64,000 bases of DNA from Brevibacterium spongiae (GTDB taxonomy: Bacteria; Actinomycetota; Actinomycetes; Actinomycetales; Brevibacteriaceae), in the NCBI RefSeq assembly GCF_026168515.1, contig NZ_CP093443.1, positions 558,001 through 622,000 on the forward strand, written 5' to 3'. A program made the position numbers and the translations under genes. Position 1 is the stretch's first letter; each line of letters starts with the position of its first letter. Positions 28,877 to 37,376 of this stretch are shown piece after piece. Below the pieces are notes generated by a model that was not told the origin of the DNA, ran no database searches, and worked only from the letters and a program-made list of their open reading frames with translations.

Positions 28877-30847
28877 TCACCAGATGGTGACTCGTGATTC
28901 CGGGGCGAGGTACATGCCGTCGGTCTCGTCCACGCCATAGGTGTCGTGGAAGGCGGTCATGTTCTTCACGACCTGGTTGCAGCGGAACTCCTCCGGCGAA
29001 TGCGGGTCGATCGACAGGCGACGCACACGCTCCTCGGTGCGCATCTTCGACCGCCACGCCTTCGCCCACGCCTCGAAGAACGACTTCGCCTGCTCCGGGC
29101 TCGGGGCCACTGGCACTCCGGGAGTGCCCGCCCGCTCACCGAGTTCGAGTTCGAGCGCCTTCCACCCGATCGACAGGCCGCCGAGGTCACCGATGTTCTC
29201 ACCGACCGTCAGCGCCCCGTTGACATGCTGCGATGCCTCGAGACCGGCCGGGACCAGCTCCTCGTACTGGGCGATGAGCGCGTTCGTGCGCTCCTCGAAG
29301 CGCTCACGATCGGCCGACGTCCACCAGTCGACGAGGTTGCCGTCGCCGTCATAACGTGAACCCTGATCGTCGAAGCCGTGCCCGATCTCGTGGCCGATGA
29401 CCGCACCGATCGCTCCGAAGTTCGCAGCCACATCTCCCTCGGCGTCGAAGAACGGGGGCTGGAGGATCGCGGCTGGGAAGACGATCTCGTTCATCACCGG
29501 GTGGTAGTACGCGTTGACCGTCTGCGGGGTCATCAGCCATTCGGTGCGGTCGATGGGCCCGCCGATGCGACCCACCTGCCGCACATGCTCGGCCTGCGCA
29601 CAGCGCCGCACGTTCCCGACGAGGTCGGCGGCATCGATCGCCGCCGGGTACTCACGCCAGACCTCGGGATAGCCGACCTTCGGGGTGAACTTCGAGAGCT
29701 TGACCAGGGCGCGATCCTTCGTCTCCTCGCTCATCCAGTCGAGTTCGCGGATCGACTTGTCGTAGGCCCTGATGAGCATGCCCACGAGGTGGTCGATGGC
29801 GTCCTTGGCCGCGGGCGGGAATTCGGCGGCGACGTAGAGTTTGCCGACCGCCTCGCCGAGGAGGGACTCGACGAGCCCGACCCCGCGCTTCCAGCGTTCC
29901 CGCAGGGCAGGGGTGCCCGAAAGGGTGCGGGAGTTGAAGTCGAAGTTCTCCTCGACGAACTCGTCCGAGAGCAGTGAAGCGGTGTCGGAGACGACGACGA
30001 AGCGCAGCCACGTCTTGATGGTCTCGATGTCGGTCTCCGCCCACACCTTCGCCATACCCGTGACGAACGAGGGCTGGGAGACCACGAGGTACTTCAGGTC
30101 GGTCGCATCGGCGGTGAGGATGCCCAGGTAGGAGTCGAAGTCGAATTCGGGGCCGAGGTCGCGCAGCTCGGAGATCGAATGCTTGTTGTACGTCTTCTCC
30201 GCGTCGCGGCAGGCGACCCGGTCCCAGTGGTGGCGGGCGAGTTCGGTTTCGAACGCCATCACCTTCGCGGCCACCTCGGCGTCGGAGATCCCGGACTTCT
30301 CACCGAGTCCGGCCAGGGCCGCGATCTTCTGCACGTGGGCGAGGAACTTCGCGCGCACCTCGGCGTGGTCGTCGTTGAAGTAGTAGTCCTCATCGGGCAG
30401 GGAGATGCCGGCCTGGACGAGGTAGAGGGCGTAGACGTCGGAGTCCTTCGCATCGGCGGTGACGTACCCGCCGAGCACCCCGCCGATGCCTTCGGTCTCG
30501 AGTCGGGCGAGCAGGGCGGCGAGTTCGGACTTGTCCTCGGCGGCGTCGATGGCGGCGAACGTCGAGTTCAGCGGGGCGACGCCGAGTTCGTTGACGCGGT
30601 CGACGTCCATGAACGAGGTGAACAGGTCGGCGACCTTCTGCCCTTCGGATCCGGGCTCCTGCGGAGAGTCGGTCACGGAGGTGATGATGTCGCGGACCTT
30701 GGTCTCGGCGGTGTCGAAGAGCTCTCGCATGGCTCCGTCACCGGCCCGGTCGTCGGGGATGGTGAACGAGTCGATCCACTCGCCGTTGATGTGCTGATAG
30801 AGGTCGTCCTGAGGCCTGATCGAGGTCTGTGAGGTTTCAGAAGTCAT
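28877..30847 (-). CDS. M13-family zinc metallopeptidase
   Basis: A 656-residue neprilysin/PepO-like peptidase. The N-terminal domain begins RPQDDLYQHINGEWIDSF, the conserved opening of the family. The zinc site is AVIGHEIGHGFDDQGSRYD (His-Glu-x-x-His), with GENIGDLGGLSIG supplying the third ligand Glu and the Asp. NAYYHPVMNEIVFPAAILQPPFF and the C-terminal EEFRCNQVVKNMTAFHDTYGV are also standard. There is no signal peptide or N-terminal anchor, so it acts in the cytoplasm or is exported without a classical signal. It converges on the DUF1684 gene across a palindrome. Confidence 0.95.
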   Translation of the reverse strand: MTSETSQTSIRPQDDLYQHINGEWIDSFTIPDDRAGDGAMRELFDTAETKVRDIITSVTDSPQEPGSEGQKVADLFTSFMDVDRVNELGVAPLNSTFAAIDAAEDKSELAALLARLETEGIGGVLGGYVTADAKDSDVYALYLVQAGISLPDEDYYFNDDHAEVRAKFLAHVQKIAALAGLGEKSGISDAEVAAKVMAFETELARHHWDRVACRDAEKTYNKHSISELRDLGPEFDFDSYLGILTADATDLKYLVVSQPSFVTGMAKVWAETDIETIKTWLRFVVVSDTASLLSDEFVEENFDFNSRTLSGTPALRERWKRGVGLVESLLGEAVGKLYVAAEFPPAAKDAIDHLVGMLIRAYDKSIRELDWMSEETKDRALVKLSKFTPKVGYPEVWREYPAAIDAADLVGNVRRCAQAEHVRQVGRIGGPIDRTEWLMTPQTVNAYYHPVMNEIVFPAAILQPPFFDAEGDVAANFGAIGAVIGHEIGHGFDDQGSRYDGDGNLVDWWTSADRERFEERTNALIAQYEELVPAGLEASQHVNGALTVGENIGDLGGLSIGWKALELELGERAGTPGVPVAPSPEQAKSFFEAWAKAWRSKMRTEERVRRLSIDPHSPEEFRCNQVVKNMTAFHDTYGVDETDGMYLAPESRVTIW

Positions 30848-30923
30848 GGCCCAACAGTATCGTGATCAGTGCCAGGGGCGACCGTCGTCGCGCACCTGCC
30901 TGTCGTGCAATGAGGAGGAACGC

Positions 30924-31514
30924 ATGAGGATGGCATCCGTCGTTTTCGTCTGCACCGGAAACATCTGCCGGTCCGTCACCGCCGAACGTGTGCTCGAGCA
31001 GCACCTGGCCCGCAACGGCGCCGAGGCGGTCGTCGACTCCGCAGGGATCAGCGACGAGGAGGCCGGCAACCCCATCGACCCACGTCAGGCGCGTGTGCTC
31101 GCCGCCGCCGGCTACCGCACCGATGATCATGTCGCCCGGCAGATCACGCCCGAATGGCTCGCCGACCGTGACTTGGCGGTGGCGATGACCGCCCGCCACT
31201 ATCGTGCGCTCGAGCGGATGATCGCCGATCTTCCCGCCGAGGCGGCTCCGGAGCTGCGAATGCTGCGCGAATTCGATCCCCGGGTGACCGCTGCCCCCGC
31301 CGGTGCGGGCAGCAGCGCGGGAGGGGACGCGACCGCGGGCGGCGCCGGTGAAGGGCCGGCCGCCTCGGCGAGCTTCGACGGAGCGCCCGCACCTGACGTC
31401 GAGGACCCCTGGTACGGGGAGTTGAAGGATTTCGAAGAAACTCTTGAGACAATCGAGGTGTCCGTGCCCGGAATCACCGACCGCCTGCGTGCGCTGTCAC
31501 CGCGTTCTCAGTGA
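30924..31514 (+). CDS. low-molecular-weight protein-tyrosine phosphatase
   Basis: The ATG at 30924 follows TGAGGAGGAACGC. The 196-residue product has the phosphatase loop V-C10-TGNI-C-R16-S near the N-terminus, and the general acid in D161-P-W-Y near the C-terminus. It is longer than the usual 150-165 residues because a Gly/Ala-rich insert (GGDATAGGAGEGPAASASFDGAPA area, about residues 130-155) sits before the acid loop. The DNA of that insert contains another CCGCCTCGGCGA word. It dephosphorylates tyrosine or arginine residues of cytoplasmic proteins; targets unknown. Confidence 0.9.
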   Translation: MRMASVVFVCTGNICRSVTAERVLEQHLARNGAEAVVDSAGISDEEAGNPIDPRQARVLAAAGYRTDDHVARQITPEWLADRDLAVAMTARHYRALERMIADLPAEAAPELRMLREFDPRVTAAPAGAGSSAGGDATAGGAGEGPAASASFDGAPAPDVEDPWYGELKDFEETLETIEVSVPGITDRLRALSPRSQ

Positions 31515-31578
31515 TACTGGAACACAAGACTTGCCGACTCGACCGATATCGCAGGTACGCCTCGAAGGAGAAACTCTC

Positions 31579-32226
31579 ATGACTCGACTCATGACACGAC
31601 AGAACTGGTCCGCTCTCAGGCTGGGCTTCGCCGCCCTGCTGGTGGCCGCGATGAGCGTGTTCGCATTCGCTCCCGCCGCCAGTGCGCATGACCAGCTGGT
31701 GTCGTCGAATCCCGAGGACGGTGCCGAACTCGACCAGCAGCCCAAATGGCTGGAGATGAACTTCTCCGCCGAAATCCAAGAGGTCGGCTCCGAGGTCACA
31801 GTCGTCGTCGACGGCAAGGACGTCTCTGCCGGTGAGCTCACCGTTGAGGGTAAGAAGCTCAGCGTGGCCCTGCCCGATGACCTCAAGCCCGGTGACTACA
31901 AGGTCACCTGGCGTGTGGTGTCTCAGGACGGTCACCCGATCTCCGGCGACTACTCGTTTGCGATCAAGGACTCCGAGGGCGCCGGCGGAGATGTCAAGGA
32001 ATCGTCCGAGGAGTCGACGAAGGCCGGACTCGGCGGCGGAGTCGTCGACGAACCGGGCAAGGACACCGAAGACCGCGGCGAGATCGGTGAGTCCACCGGC
32101 AGCGATTCCGGAATGTCGACGCCGATGATCGTGCTGCTGTCCGTGGGCGGACTGGCCATCATCGTCATCGTCGTCCTCCTCATGCGCCGCAAGTCCAAGG
32201 GCCTGCCCGGCACCAAGGACAACTGA
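31579..32226 (+). CDS. CopC-domain copper-binding protein, membrane-anchored
   Basis: The ATG at 31579 has AAGGAG eight bases upstream; earlier open frame overlaps the phosphatase gene. A signal peptide ends PAASA, leaving H37 as the first mature residue, and SQDGHPISGDYSF supplies an Asp-x-His pair. Together these match the Cu(II) site of CopC (N-terminal His plus Asp-x-His). A ~50-residue acidic linker follows, then one C-terminal membrane helix (MIVLLSVGGLAIIVIVVLLM) and RRKSKG. The 215-residue protein thus displays its copper domain outside the cell. No CopD partner is adjacent. Confidence 0.9.
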   Translation: MTRLMTRQNWSALRLGFAALLVAAMSVFAFAPAASAHDQLVSSNPEDGAELDQQPKWLEMNFSAEIQEVGSEVTVVVDGKDVSAGELTVEGKKLSVALPDDLKPGDYKVTWRVVSQDGHPISGDYSFAIKDSEGAGGDVKESSEESTKAGLGGGVVDEPGKDTEDRGEIGESTGSDSGMSTPMIVLLSVGGLAIIVIVVLLMRRKSKGLPGTKDN

Positions 32227-32266
32227 GCGGGTTCTCAAGCACCCGGCTCAGCGCCTTCTTCACGAG

Positions 32267-32293
32267 GCCCCGAACGCGATGCGCGTTCGGGGC
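32267..32293 (+). terminator. hairpin terminator after the CopC gene
   Basis: A 12-bp stem, GCCCCGAACGCG pairing with CGCGTTCGGGGC, with a three-base loop lies 40 bases after the stop. It is followed by TTCGTCGT, only weakly T-rich. Confidence 0.65.
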
Positions 32294-32351
32294 TTCGTCG
32301 TGTCCGGCGGGTGTCGGGCGCTTGCTCAAGGGCGAGCCTCGTGATCGGTAC

Positions 32352-32391
32352 GAGCACTGGGTCAGGAGAGCACTGGGTCAGGAGAGCACTA
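32352..32391. repeat. 16-bp tandem repeat downstream of CopC
   Basis: GAGCACTGGGTCAGGA occurs twice in tandem (32352-32367 and 32368-32383), with a degenerate partial third unit. It lies in the gap before the converging dehydrogenase gene; no function is suggested. Confidence 0.6.
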
Positions 32392-32423
32392 GGCCGGGTG
32401 CACCAGGTCAGAGGCGCACCTGG

Positions 32424-33635
32424 TCAGGGGGTGAAGCGCAGCAGTCGGTCATCGTCAGGGCCGGGTTCTCCACGGCCGTCGGTGTTGTTCGTCAGCACCA
32501 GCAGCGAGCTGTCGGGCGCCTGGACCACATCGCGCAGACGACCGTGCTCACCGGCCCAGAGCTCAGTGGATTCCGATAAGTCATCGAGCGGCACCTGGTG
32601 CAGGCGCTGCCCGCGAAGGCCGGCGATGACGATGCTGTCCTCGGTGACGGCCAGTCCACTGGGGCTCGCCTCGTCGGGTGACCATTGCTGCACCGGATCG
32701 ATGAATTCGCCATCGCCGGAACCGGAACCCGCACCGTCCCCGGAACCGCCACCGCCGGAACCGCCATCCTCGGCGATGCCTTCGACCTCGGGCCACCCGT
32801 AATTGCCGGCGGCCTCGATGACATTGAGCTCATCCCACGTGTCCTGCCCGAATTCCGAGGCATACATCGTGCCCTCGTCATCCCACCCGATGCCCTGCGG
32901 ATTCCGGTGACCCATGCTGAAGACGAGCGAATCGCCGAACGGATTGTCCTCGGGCACCTCACCGTCGGGCGTCATGCGCAGAATCTTGCCCGACAGCTCC
33001 TTCTCATCCTGTGCACTGTCCCGATCGCCCGTGTCGCCGAGAGTGGCATAGAGCATCCCGTCGGGCCCGAACGCCAGCCGCCCGCCGTTGTGGAAATTCG
33101 CGGTCGGCAATCCGTCGAGGACCGTTTCGGCCCCACCCAGCGACAGATCCCCGGGCTCGCCGAGGAGGTCGAACCGTACGATTCGATTCTCCGTTTCAGC
33201 CGCGTAGAAGGCATAGAGCTGTTCGTCGTCGACGGCGAGACCGTGGAGACCGGCCTCGCCCGACGCCGACGCCTCGTCGATCCGACCGACCTCACGGACC
33301 TCCCCACTTGCGGCGATCTCGAGGATGCGACCCGAGTTGCGTTCGCTGACCAGCGGGGTCTGCCCGTGGAAGGCGATCGACCAGGGGGATTCGAGGCCGG
33401 TGGCGACGACCTCGGGGGAATCCGCATCCGGTGCTGCAGCAGCGGAGTCGGTCCCGGAGTCGGTGCCGGAGGAGTCGGCATCCGAGCTCGCCGAGGCGGC
33501 CCCTGACGTGTCATCGTCGCGACCCTCGGTGCCGTCGGAGCCCGAATCAGAGGAGCAGTCGGTGAGCACGACAGTGAAGGAAATGACGGCGCCGGTGAGA
33601 AGCCGTCCGGGTCGCCGCCTCGGTGAGGTTCTCAT
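32424..33635 (-). CDS. PQQ-dependent sugar (aldose) dehydrogenase-like lipoprotein
   Basis: A 403-residue exported six-bladed propeller protein of the soluble glucose/sorbosone dehydrogenase family. The ATG at 33635 has GAGGAGAG upstream and opens MRTSPRRRPGRLLTG, a hydrophobic run and the lipobox VLTDC. A long Asp/Ser/Gly linker follows, then VVATGLESPWSIAFHG and VSERNSGRILEI, FHNGGRLAFGPDGMLYATLGD, SGKILRMTPDGEVPEDNPF, GHRNPQGIGWDDEGTMY, and AAGNYGWPEVEG, all typical. A Gly/Ser insert lies within the propeller before EFIDPVQQWSPDEASPSGL. It oxidises an aldose using PQQ or a related cofactor. Confidence 0.9.
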   Translation of the reverse strand: MRTSPRRRPGRLLTGAVISFTVVLTDCSSDSGSDGTEGRDDDTSGAASASSDADSSGTDSGTDSAAAAPDADSPEVVATGLESPWSIAFHGQTPLVSERNSGRILEIAASGEVREVGRIDEASASGEAGLHGLAVDDEQLYAFYAAETENRIVRFDLLGEPGDLSLGGAETVLDGLPTANFHNGGRLAFGPDGMLYATLGDTGDRDSAQDEKELSGKILRMTPDGEVPEDNPFGDSLVFSMGHRNPQGIGWDDEGTMYASEFGQDTWDELNVIEAAGNYGWPEVEGIAEDGGSGGGGSGDGAGSGSGDGEFIDPVQQWSPDEASPSGLAVTEDSIVIAGLRGQRLHQVPLDDLSESTELWAGEHGRLRDVVQAPDSSLLVLTNNTDGRGEPGPDDDRLLRFTP

Positions 33636-33793
33636 GTTCTCTCCTCTGCAGGGGAATCCGATGCATATGGGGGAGCCCGATGCCTTCAGAGTATCCGCCC
33701 TCACCCCAGGAATAGAACCGTCTGTCCGGACTGTTATCTCCAGTGACTGCATTCTGCGACCGCGCCGACCGCCCACCGAAGGAGCCTTTCGCC

Positions 33794-34780
33794 TTGTCCG
33801 TTCCGTTGAATATCCTCGACCTCGTCTCCATCCGCGAAGGATCGACCGCGCGAGATGCCATTGCCGAATCGATGACTTCGGCGACGCTTGCCGACGAGTT
33901 GGGATACAAGCGCCTGTGGTTCGCCGAGCACCACAACACAATGGGCCTGGCTGCCAGCGCCACGGCCCTGCTCATCTCTCAGGCCGCCTCGGTGACGGAG
34001 AAGATCCGGGTCGGATCCGGCGGCGTGATGCTGCCCAACCATGCCCCGCTCATGGTCGCCGAACAGTACGGAACGCTCGCGAACATCCATGGCGACCGCA
34101 TCGACTTGGGCCTCGGGCGCGCACCCGGCACCGACGGGATGACCGCGCAGGCGCTGGCCCGGTCCTCGGCCGAACCGCAGGATTTCGCGCAGAACATCTA
34201 TGACATGCAGGGCTGGTTCTCCGAGACCGGGCAGGCGCACACCATGCCGATCAAGTCCGCGGTCTCGGCAGGCATGGACGTGCCCATCTGGGTGCTCGGA
34301 TCGACGATGAACGGCGCCTCGATCGCCGGGCAGCTGGGACTGCCGTTCTCCCTGGCCTCGCACTTCGCGCCTGACCAGATCGACATCGCCATCAAGACGT
34401 ACCGCGATTCGTTCACCACCGATGCTCCGACCGCGCAGATCGACGAACCATACGTCATGGCGGGGATCAACGTCATCGTCGCCGACACCGACGCCGAGGC
34501 GGCCCGCCAGTTCACCTCGGTGCAGCAGATGTTCAACGACATGCGCACCGGGCGCCGCCGCAATCTGCAGCCCCCGGTCGACCCGGCCGAGATCGCAGCC
34601 CGAGGCGGGACCAGCCCGATGCTGTCCATCAGCGCGGTCGGTTCACCGGATACGGCGACTGCGCAGATGGCCGAGTTCGTCCAGCGCACCGGTGCCGACG
34701 AGCTCATCACCGTCACCTACGCCTATGATCCCGAGGTGCAGCGTAAGTCGCTCAAGCTGCTCGCCGACGCCTGGTTCTGA
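33794..34780 (+). CDS. LLM-class flavin-dependent monooxygenase
   Basis: A 328-residue luciferase-like TIM-barrel oxidoreductase. The TTG at 33794 is chosen because AAGGAG lies nine bases upstream; the frame is open from 33743. Typical stretches are LNILDLVSIREGSTARDAI, ELGYKRLWFAEHHNTMGLAASA, RVGSGGVMLPNHAPLMVAEQYGTLA and RIDLGLGRAPGTD. It resembles the alkanal-monooxygenase-like subgroup found in many bacteria. The substrate is unknown. It diverges from the sugar dehydrogenase gene. Confidence 0.9.
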   Translation: MSVPLNILDLVSIREGSTARDAIAESMTSATLADELGYKRLWFAEHHNTMGLAASATALLISQAASVTEKIRVGSGGVMLPNHAPLMVAEQYGTLANIHGDRIDLGLGRAPGTDGMTAQALARSSAEPQDFAQNIYDMQGWFSETGQAHTMPIKSAVSAGMDVPIWVLGSTMNGASIAGQLGLPFSLASHFAPDQIDIAIKTYRDSFTTDAPTAQIDEPYVMAGINVIVADTDAEAARQFTSVQQMFNDMRTGRRRNLQPPVDPAEIAARGGTSPMLSISAVGSPDTATAQMAEFVQRTGADELITVTYAYDPEVQRKSLKLLADAWF

Positions 34781-34874
34781 GGCCGGAGGCAGCCTGGTCC
34801 TGAGGCCGGAGACGACCGCGCTCTGAGACCGCAGACAGCCCGGGGGTGCTGCCGAAACGTGCAGCTTCCTGCCC

Positions 34875-35588
34875 TCAGGTGTTGATGACCGTCGTCGCGG
34901 TCGTCGCGACGAACACTGCGGTCACGGCGGCCGTGACCGCGTAGGTCACGGATTCGACGGCCGCGGACACTGCCGCCGAGCCCCAGTTCGCGCTCGCGAT
35001 CGCCTCGGCCCGTTTCCTGCTCTCCTTGTTCCACGGCAGCGGAGGCCGGAGCGAACCGAGCACACCTGCGGCCGAGAGCAGGGCGATGATCGCGCCCGTG
35101 CGCTCATCCGGATCGGCCCGCCCCTCGAGGACGTCGGTGATGTCCGAACGCAGGGCCTCCTCGGGGCGGGAATCCTTCTGCGGCCACTGCGTGGTCGTGA
35201 AGACCCACAGCGATTTCGTCGTCTCCTTCGCAACGATTCCGCGGTCGGCGAGGCGCTCGAGCACCGCCTCGGCGATCTTCGGGAATTCGTTCTCGACGAA
35301 CCTCGAAACCTTGTGCTCCTTGTCCCCGAGCGCGGTGAGTGCATCGGCGAGCAGCCCGTCGTCGGGAAGTCCCGCCGAGCCGTGGCCGGAGGCGCGCACG
35401 TACGTCGTCTTCCTCTCCTCACGGACGTCGACGTACCCGCGGGCGGCGAGCTCGACGAGGAGTGCGCCGGTCAGCGGATACCGGGCGTTTTCAAGAGCGG
35501 AACCGACCTTGCCGTCGTCGGGGAGCATGAGCAGCATGACCTCCTCGGCGATGAGGAGGCGGTCGTCCGGGGCGGCTGTCGGGGACAT
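34875..35588 (-). CDS. GPP34 (Golgi phosphoprotein 3-like) family protein
   Basis: A 237-residue protein of the GPP34 family, common in actinobacteria. The ATG at 35588 begins MSPTAAPDDRLLIAEEVMLLMLPDDGK, the family's normal opening. LTGALLVELAARGYVDV and FPKIAEAVLERLADRGIV are also typical, as is the GAIIALLSAAGVLGSL segment. The C-terminal end has a short hydrophobic helix (VTYAVTAAVTAVFVATTATTV). In eukaryotes the relatives bind phosphatidylinositol phosphates; the bacterial role is not established. Confidence 0.9.
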   Translation of the reverse strand: MSPTAAPDDRLLIAEEVMLLMLPDDGKVGSALENARYPLTGALLVELAARGYVDVREERKTTYVRASGHGSAGLPDDGLLADALTALGDKEHKVSRFVENEFPKIAEAVLERLADRGIVAKETTKSLWVFTTTQWPQKDSRPEEALRSDITDVLEGRADPDERTGAIIALLSAAGVLGSLRPPLPWNKESRKRAEAIASANWGSAAVSAAVESVTYAVTAAVTAVFVATTATTVINT

Positions 35589-35716
35589 GGTGGCCTTTCG
35601 TCGGGCGGCATCCGTCGACATTCACTGTAGTCGGCGGTCAGGCGCAAGGGCGGTCGGTCACCGGATGTTCACTCGGGGACTTGTGAAAGTACGACGACTG
35701 GTGCAACCATGACCGT

Positions 35717-35788
35717 TCACTCGACCACCCGGACGAAGTCGGTGAGGTCGGGTTCGAGCTCGGGAAACGTGCGGAGTGCTGTTGTCAT
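35717..35788 (-). pseudogene. C-terminal remnant of a LysR-family regulator
   Basis: A 24-codon frame overlaps the NmrA-like stop as ATGA and reads MTTALRTFPELEPDLTDFVR, then three residues. This matches the extreme C-terminus of LysR regulators, compare ARTLPELEPGLAAHVRLV at the end of the LysR gene nearby. It is best read as what is left of a lost regulator gene; a real short coupled peptide is less likely. Confidence 0.5.
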
Positions 35789-36639
35789 ACGGCGGGCTGG
35801 TCTGCGATCTGATCGGCAATGCTGCGGGGCTCGCGTCCGAGCAGGCGCTGCAGTGTGGGGTCAGAGTGTGCGAAATGACCTGTACGGGTGGCTTGAAACA
35901 TCGAGAGGGTGAATCGTGCGAGCGTCTCCGGTGTTCCGCGGGCTGTCTCGGCGGCGACCCATTCCTCGTCCTCGATGACGACGCGCCCGATACGACGACC
36001 GACGCGCTCGGATGCTCGCGCGGCGAAGTCGTCGAGCGTAACTGGTGCCGGAAGAGTGAGATCGATGGGGCCGTCTGCCGAGGCATCGCCGATGAGGATC
36101 GCGGCAGCCGCCTCACCGGCATCTCGGCGGTCGATCCAAGAGAAAGGTCCATCGTCGGGCTTGGCGATCGTTCCGGTTGACCACCACGGGCCGAGCAGCT
36201 GCCCGAGGTCTCCGTAGAAGCCATTGCGCAGGGCCGTCCATGCCACACCCGATTCGGCCAGGTGCTGTTCGGTGGCGGCGTGGATCGCCAGAGGCGGGTA
36301 AGGAGAGTCGAATGCGGAACCCTGGGCGCTGGTGTAGAGGATCCGCGAGGCGCCGGCCTCCACCGCCGCGTCGATTGCAGTGCGATGCTGCGTGACGACG
36401 TCGTCGGTGACATCACTGGAAGAGACGAGCAGAACCTGGTCGGCTCCCTCGAAGGAGTGACGCAGTGCCTTGCCATCGTCATAGGTTCCATATCTCACGC
36501 GGACTCCGCGACCGGCCAGGTGCTGCGCGCGTTCGGGACTCCGGACGCTGACTCCGATGTCTCCGGGCGGGACGTGGCGAAGAAGGTGGTTGACGGTGTG
36601 CCCGTTGAGCGCCCCGGTGGCTCCAGTGACGACGATCAT
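35785..36639 (-). CDS. NmrA-like NAD(P)-binding oxidoreductase
   Basis: A 284-residue Rossmann-fold protein of the NmrA/atypical SDR group. The ATG at 36639 (MIVVTGATGALNGHTVNHLL) has AGGAG nine bases upstream. The dinucleotide motif VVTGATGALNG is at the extreme N-terminus. RYGTYDDGKALRHSFEGADQVLLVSSSD and GVAWTALRNGFYGD also fit quinone-reductase-like members. It diverges from a TetR gene across two matching operator dyads and is therefore probably repressed by that regulator. Likely a stress- or quinone-related reductase or redox sensor. Confidence 0.87.
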   Translation of the reverse strand: MIVVTGATGALNGHTVNHLLRHVPPGDIGVSVRSPERAQHLAGRGVRVRYGTYDDGKALRHSFEGADQVLLVSSSDVTDDVVTQHRTAIDAAVEAGASRILYTSAQGSAFDSPYPPLAIHAATEQHLAESGVAWTALRNGFYGDLGQLLGPWWSTGTIAKPDDGPFSWIDRRDAGEAAAAILIGDASADGPIDLTLPAPVTLDDFAARASERVGRRIGRVVIEDEEWVAAETARGTPETLARFTLSMFQATRTGHFAHSDPTLQRLLGREPRSIADQIADQPAV

Positions 36640-36698
36640 GATGGTGCTCCTTTTGAGTAGGGCCTCCGCAGGCCGCATTGTATGCGCTTCGAGATAAG

Positions 36699-36760
36699 TT
36701 GACCATGCTAGTCAATTTCGCGGAGGACTCCATTCTGAAATAAACTGACACATGAGGTCA
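36699..36760. promoter_or_regulatory. two TGAC-N7-GTCA operator dyads between nmrA-like and tetR genes
   Basis: TTGAC-N7-GTCAA lies at 36699-36715, and CTGAC-N7-GTCAA at 36745-36761. Both have ATG in the spacer and their centres are 46 bp apart. Position between a TetR gene and its divergent neighbour makes them likely TetR binding sites. Confidence 0.65.
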
Positions 36761-36781
36761 AGTTCTGGTGGAGGAGTGACC

Positions 36782-37369
36782 ATGAGTGTGTCCGGAACCA
36801 ATTCGGCATCGACCTTGCGTACCGACGCGCGTCGCAACGTCGAGCGGATCCGCGCCTCCGCGGTCGACCTGTTCCGAGCTGAGGGGCTGACGGTGCCGCT
36901 GGAGAGCATCGCGGCAGCGGCGAAGGTGAGCAAAGCGACGATCTTCAACAGATTCGGCGGGAGGGTCGGGCTGATCGACGCCGTCATCGAGGAGGTCGTG
37001 GCGATGGAGTTCACGACCGCCATCGAGGAAGCGCGGACGGTTGACGGAATCCGCGAACGAATCCGGTTCTACATCGGCGCCATCCGGGCGCTCCAATACC
37101 GATTGCCGGCAGTCAACGACGTCCTGCTGCAGACATTTCCCGACTCGGAGCCGCTGATGGATCTCTGTCGGGTCGGCAGTGAATTTCACAGAGAGCTGGT
37201 CGAAGCGGGTCGGGCAGAGAATGTTCTGCCCGCAGAATTCACTCCAGATGATTTTCAGGCGATCACCGTGGACAACGCGCTCGCCCTCAAGTTCGGGAGA
37301 CGGCCGCTCGCCGCGGACTATGAGCGACGCACTCGGTTCATCCTCGACGGGATCTGCCTCCCGGCGTAG
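36782..37369 (+). CDS. TetR-family transcriptional regulator
   Basis: The ATG at 36782 follows GGAGGAGTGACC. The 195-residue product has the N-terminal HTH: RRNVERIRASAVDLFRAEGL, then VPLESIAAAAKVSKATIFNRFGGRVGLIDAVIEE. The C-terminal helical domain is the variable ligand-binding part. It diverges from the NmrA-like gene and most likely represses it and itself through the paired dyads in the 142-base gap. The inducer is unknown. Confidence 0.92.
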   Translation: MSVSGTNSASTLRTDARRNVERIRASAVDLFRAEGLTVPLESIAAAAKVSKATIFNRFGGRVGLIDAVIEEVVAMEFTTAIEEARTVDGIRERIRFYIGAIRALQYRLPAVNDVLLQTFPDSEPLMDLCRVGSEFHRELVEAGRAENVLPAEFTPDDFQAITVDNALALKFGRRPLAADYERRTRFILDGICLPA

Positions 37370-37376
37370 TCACTTC

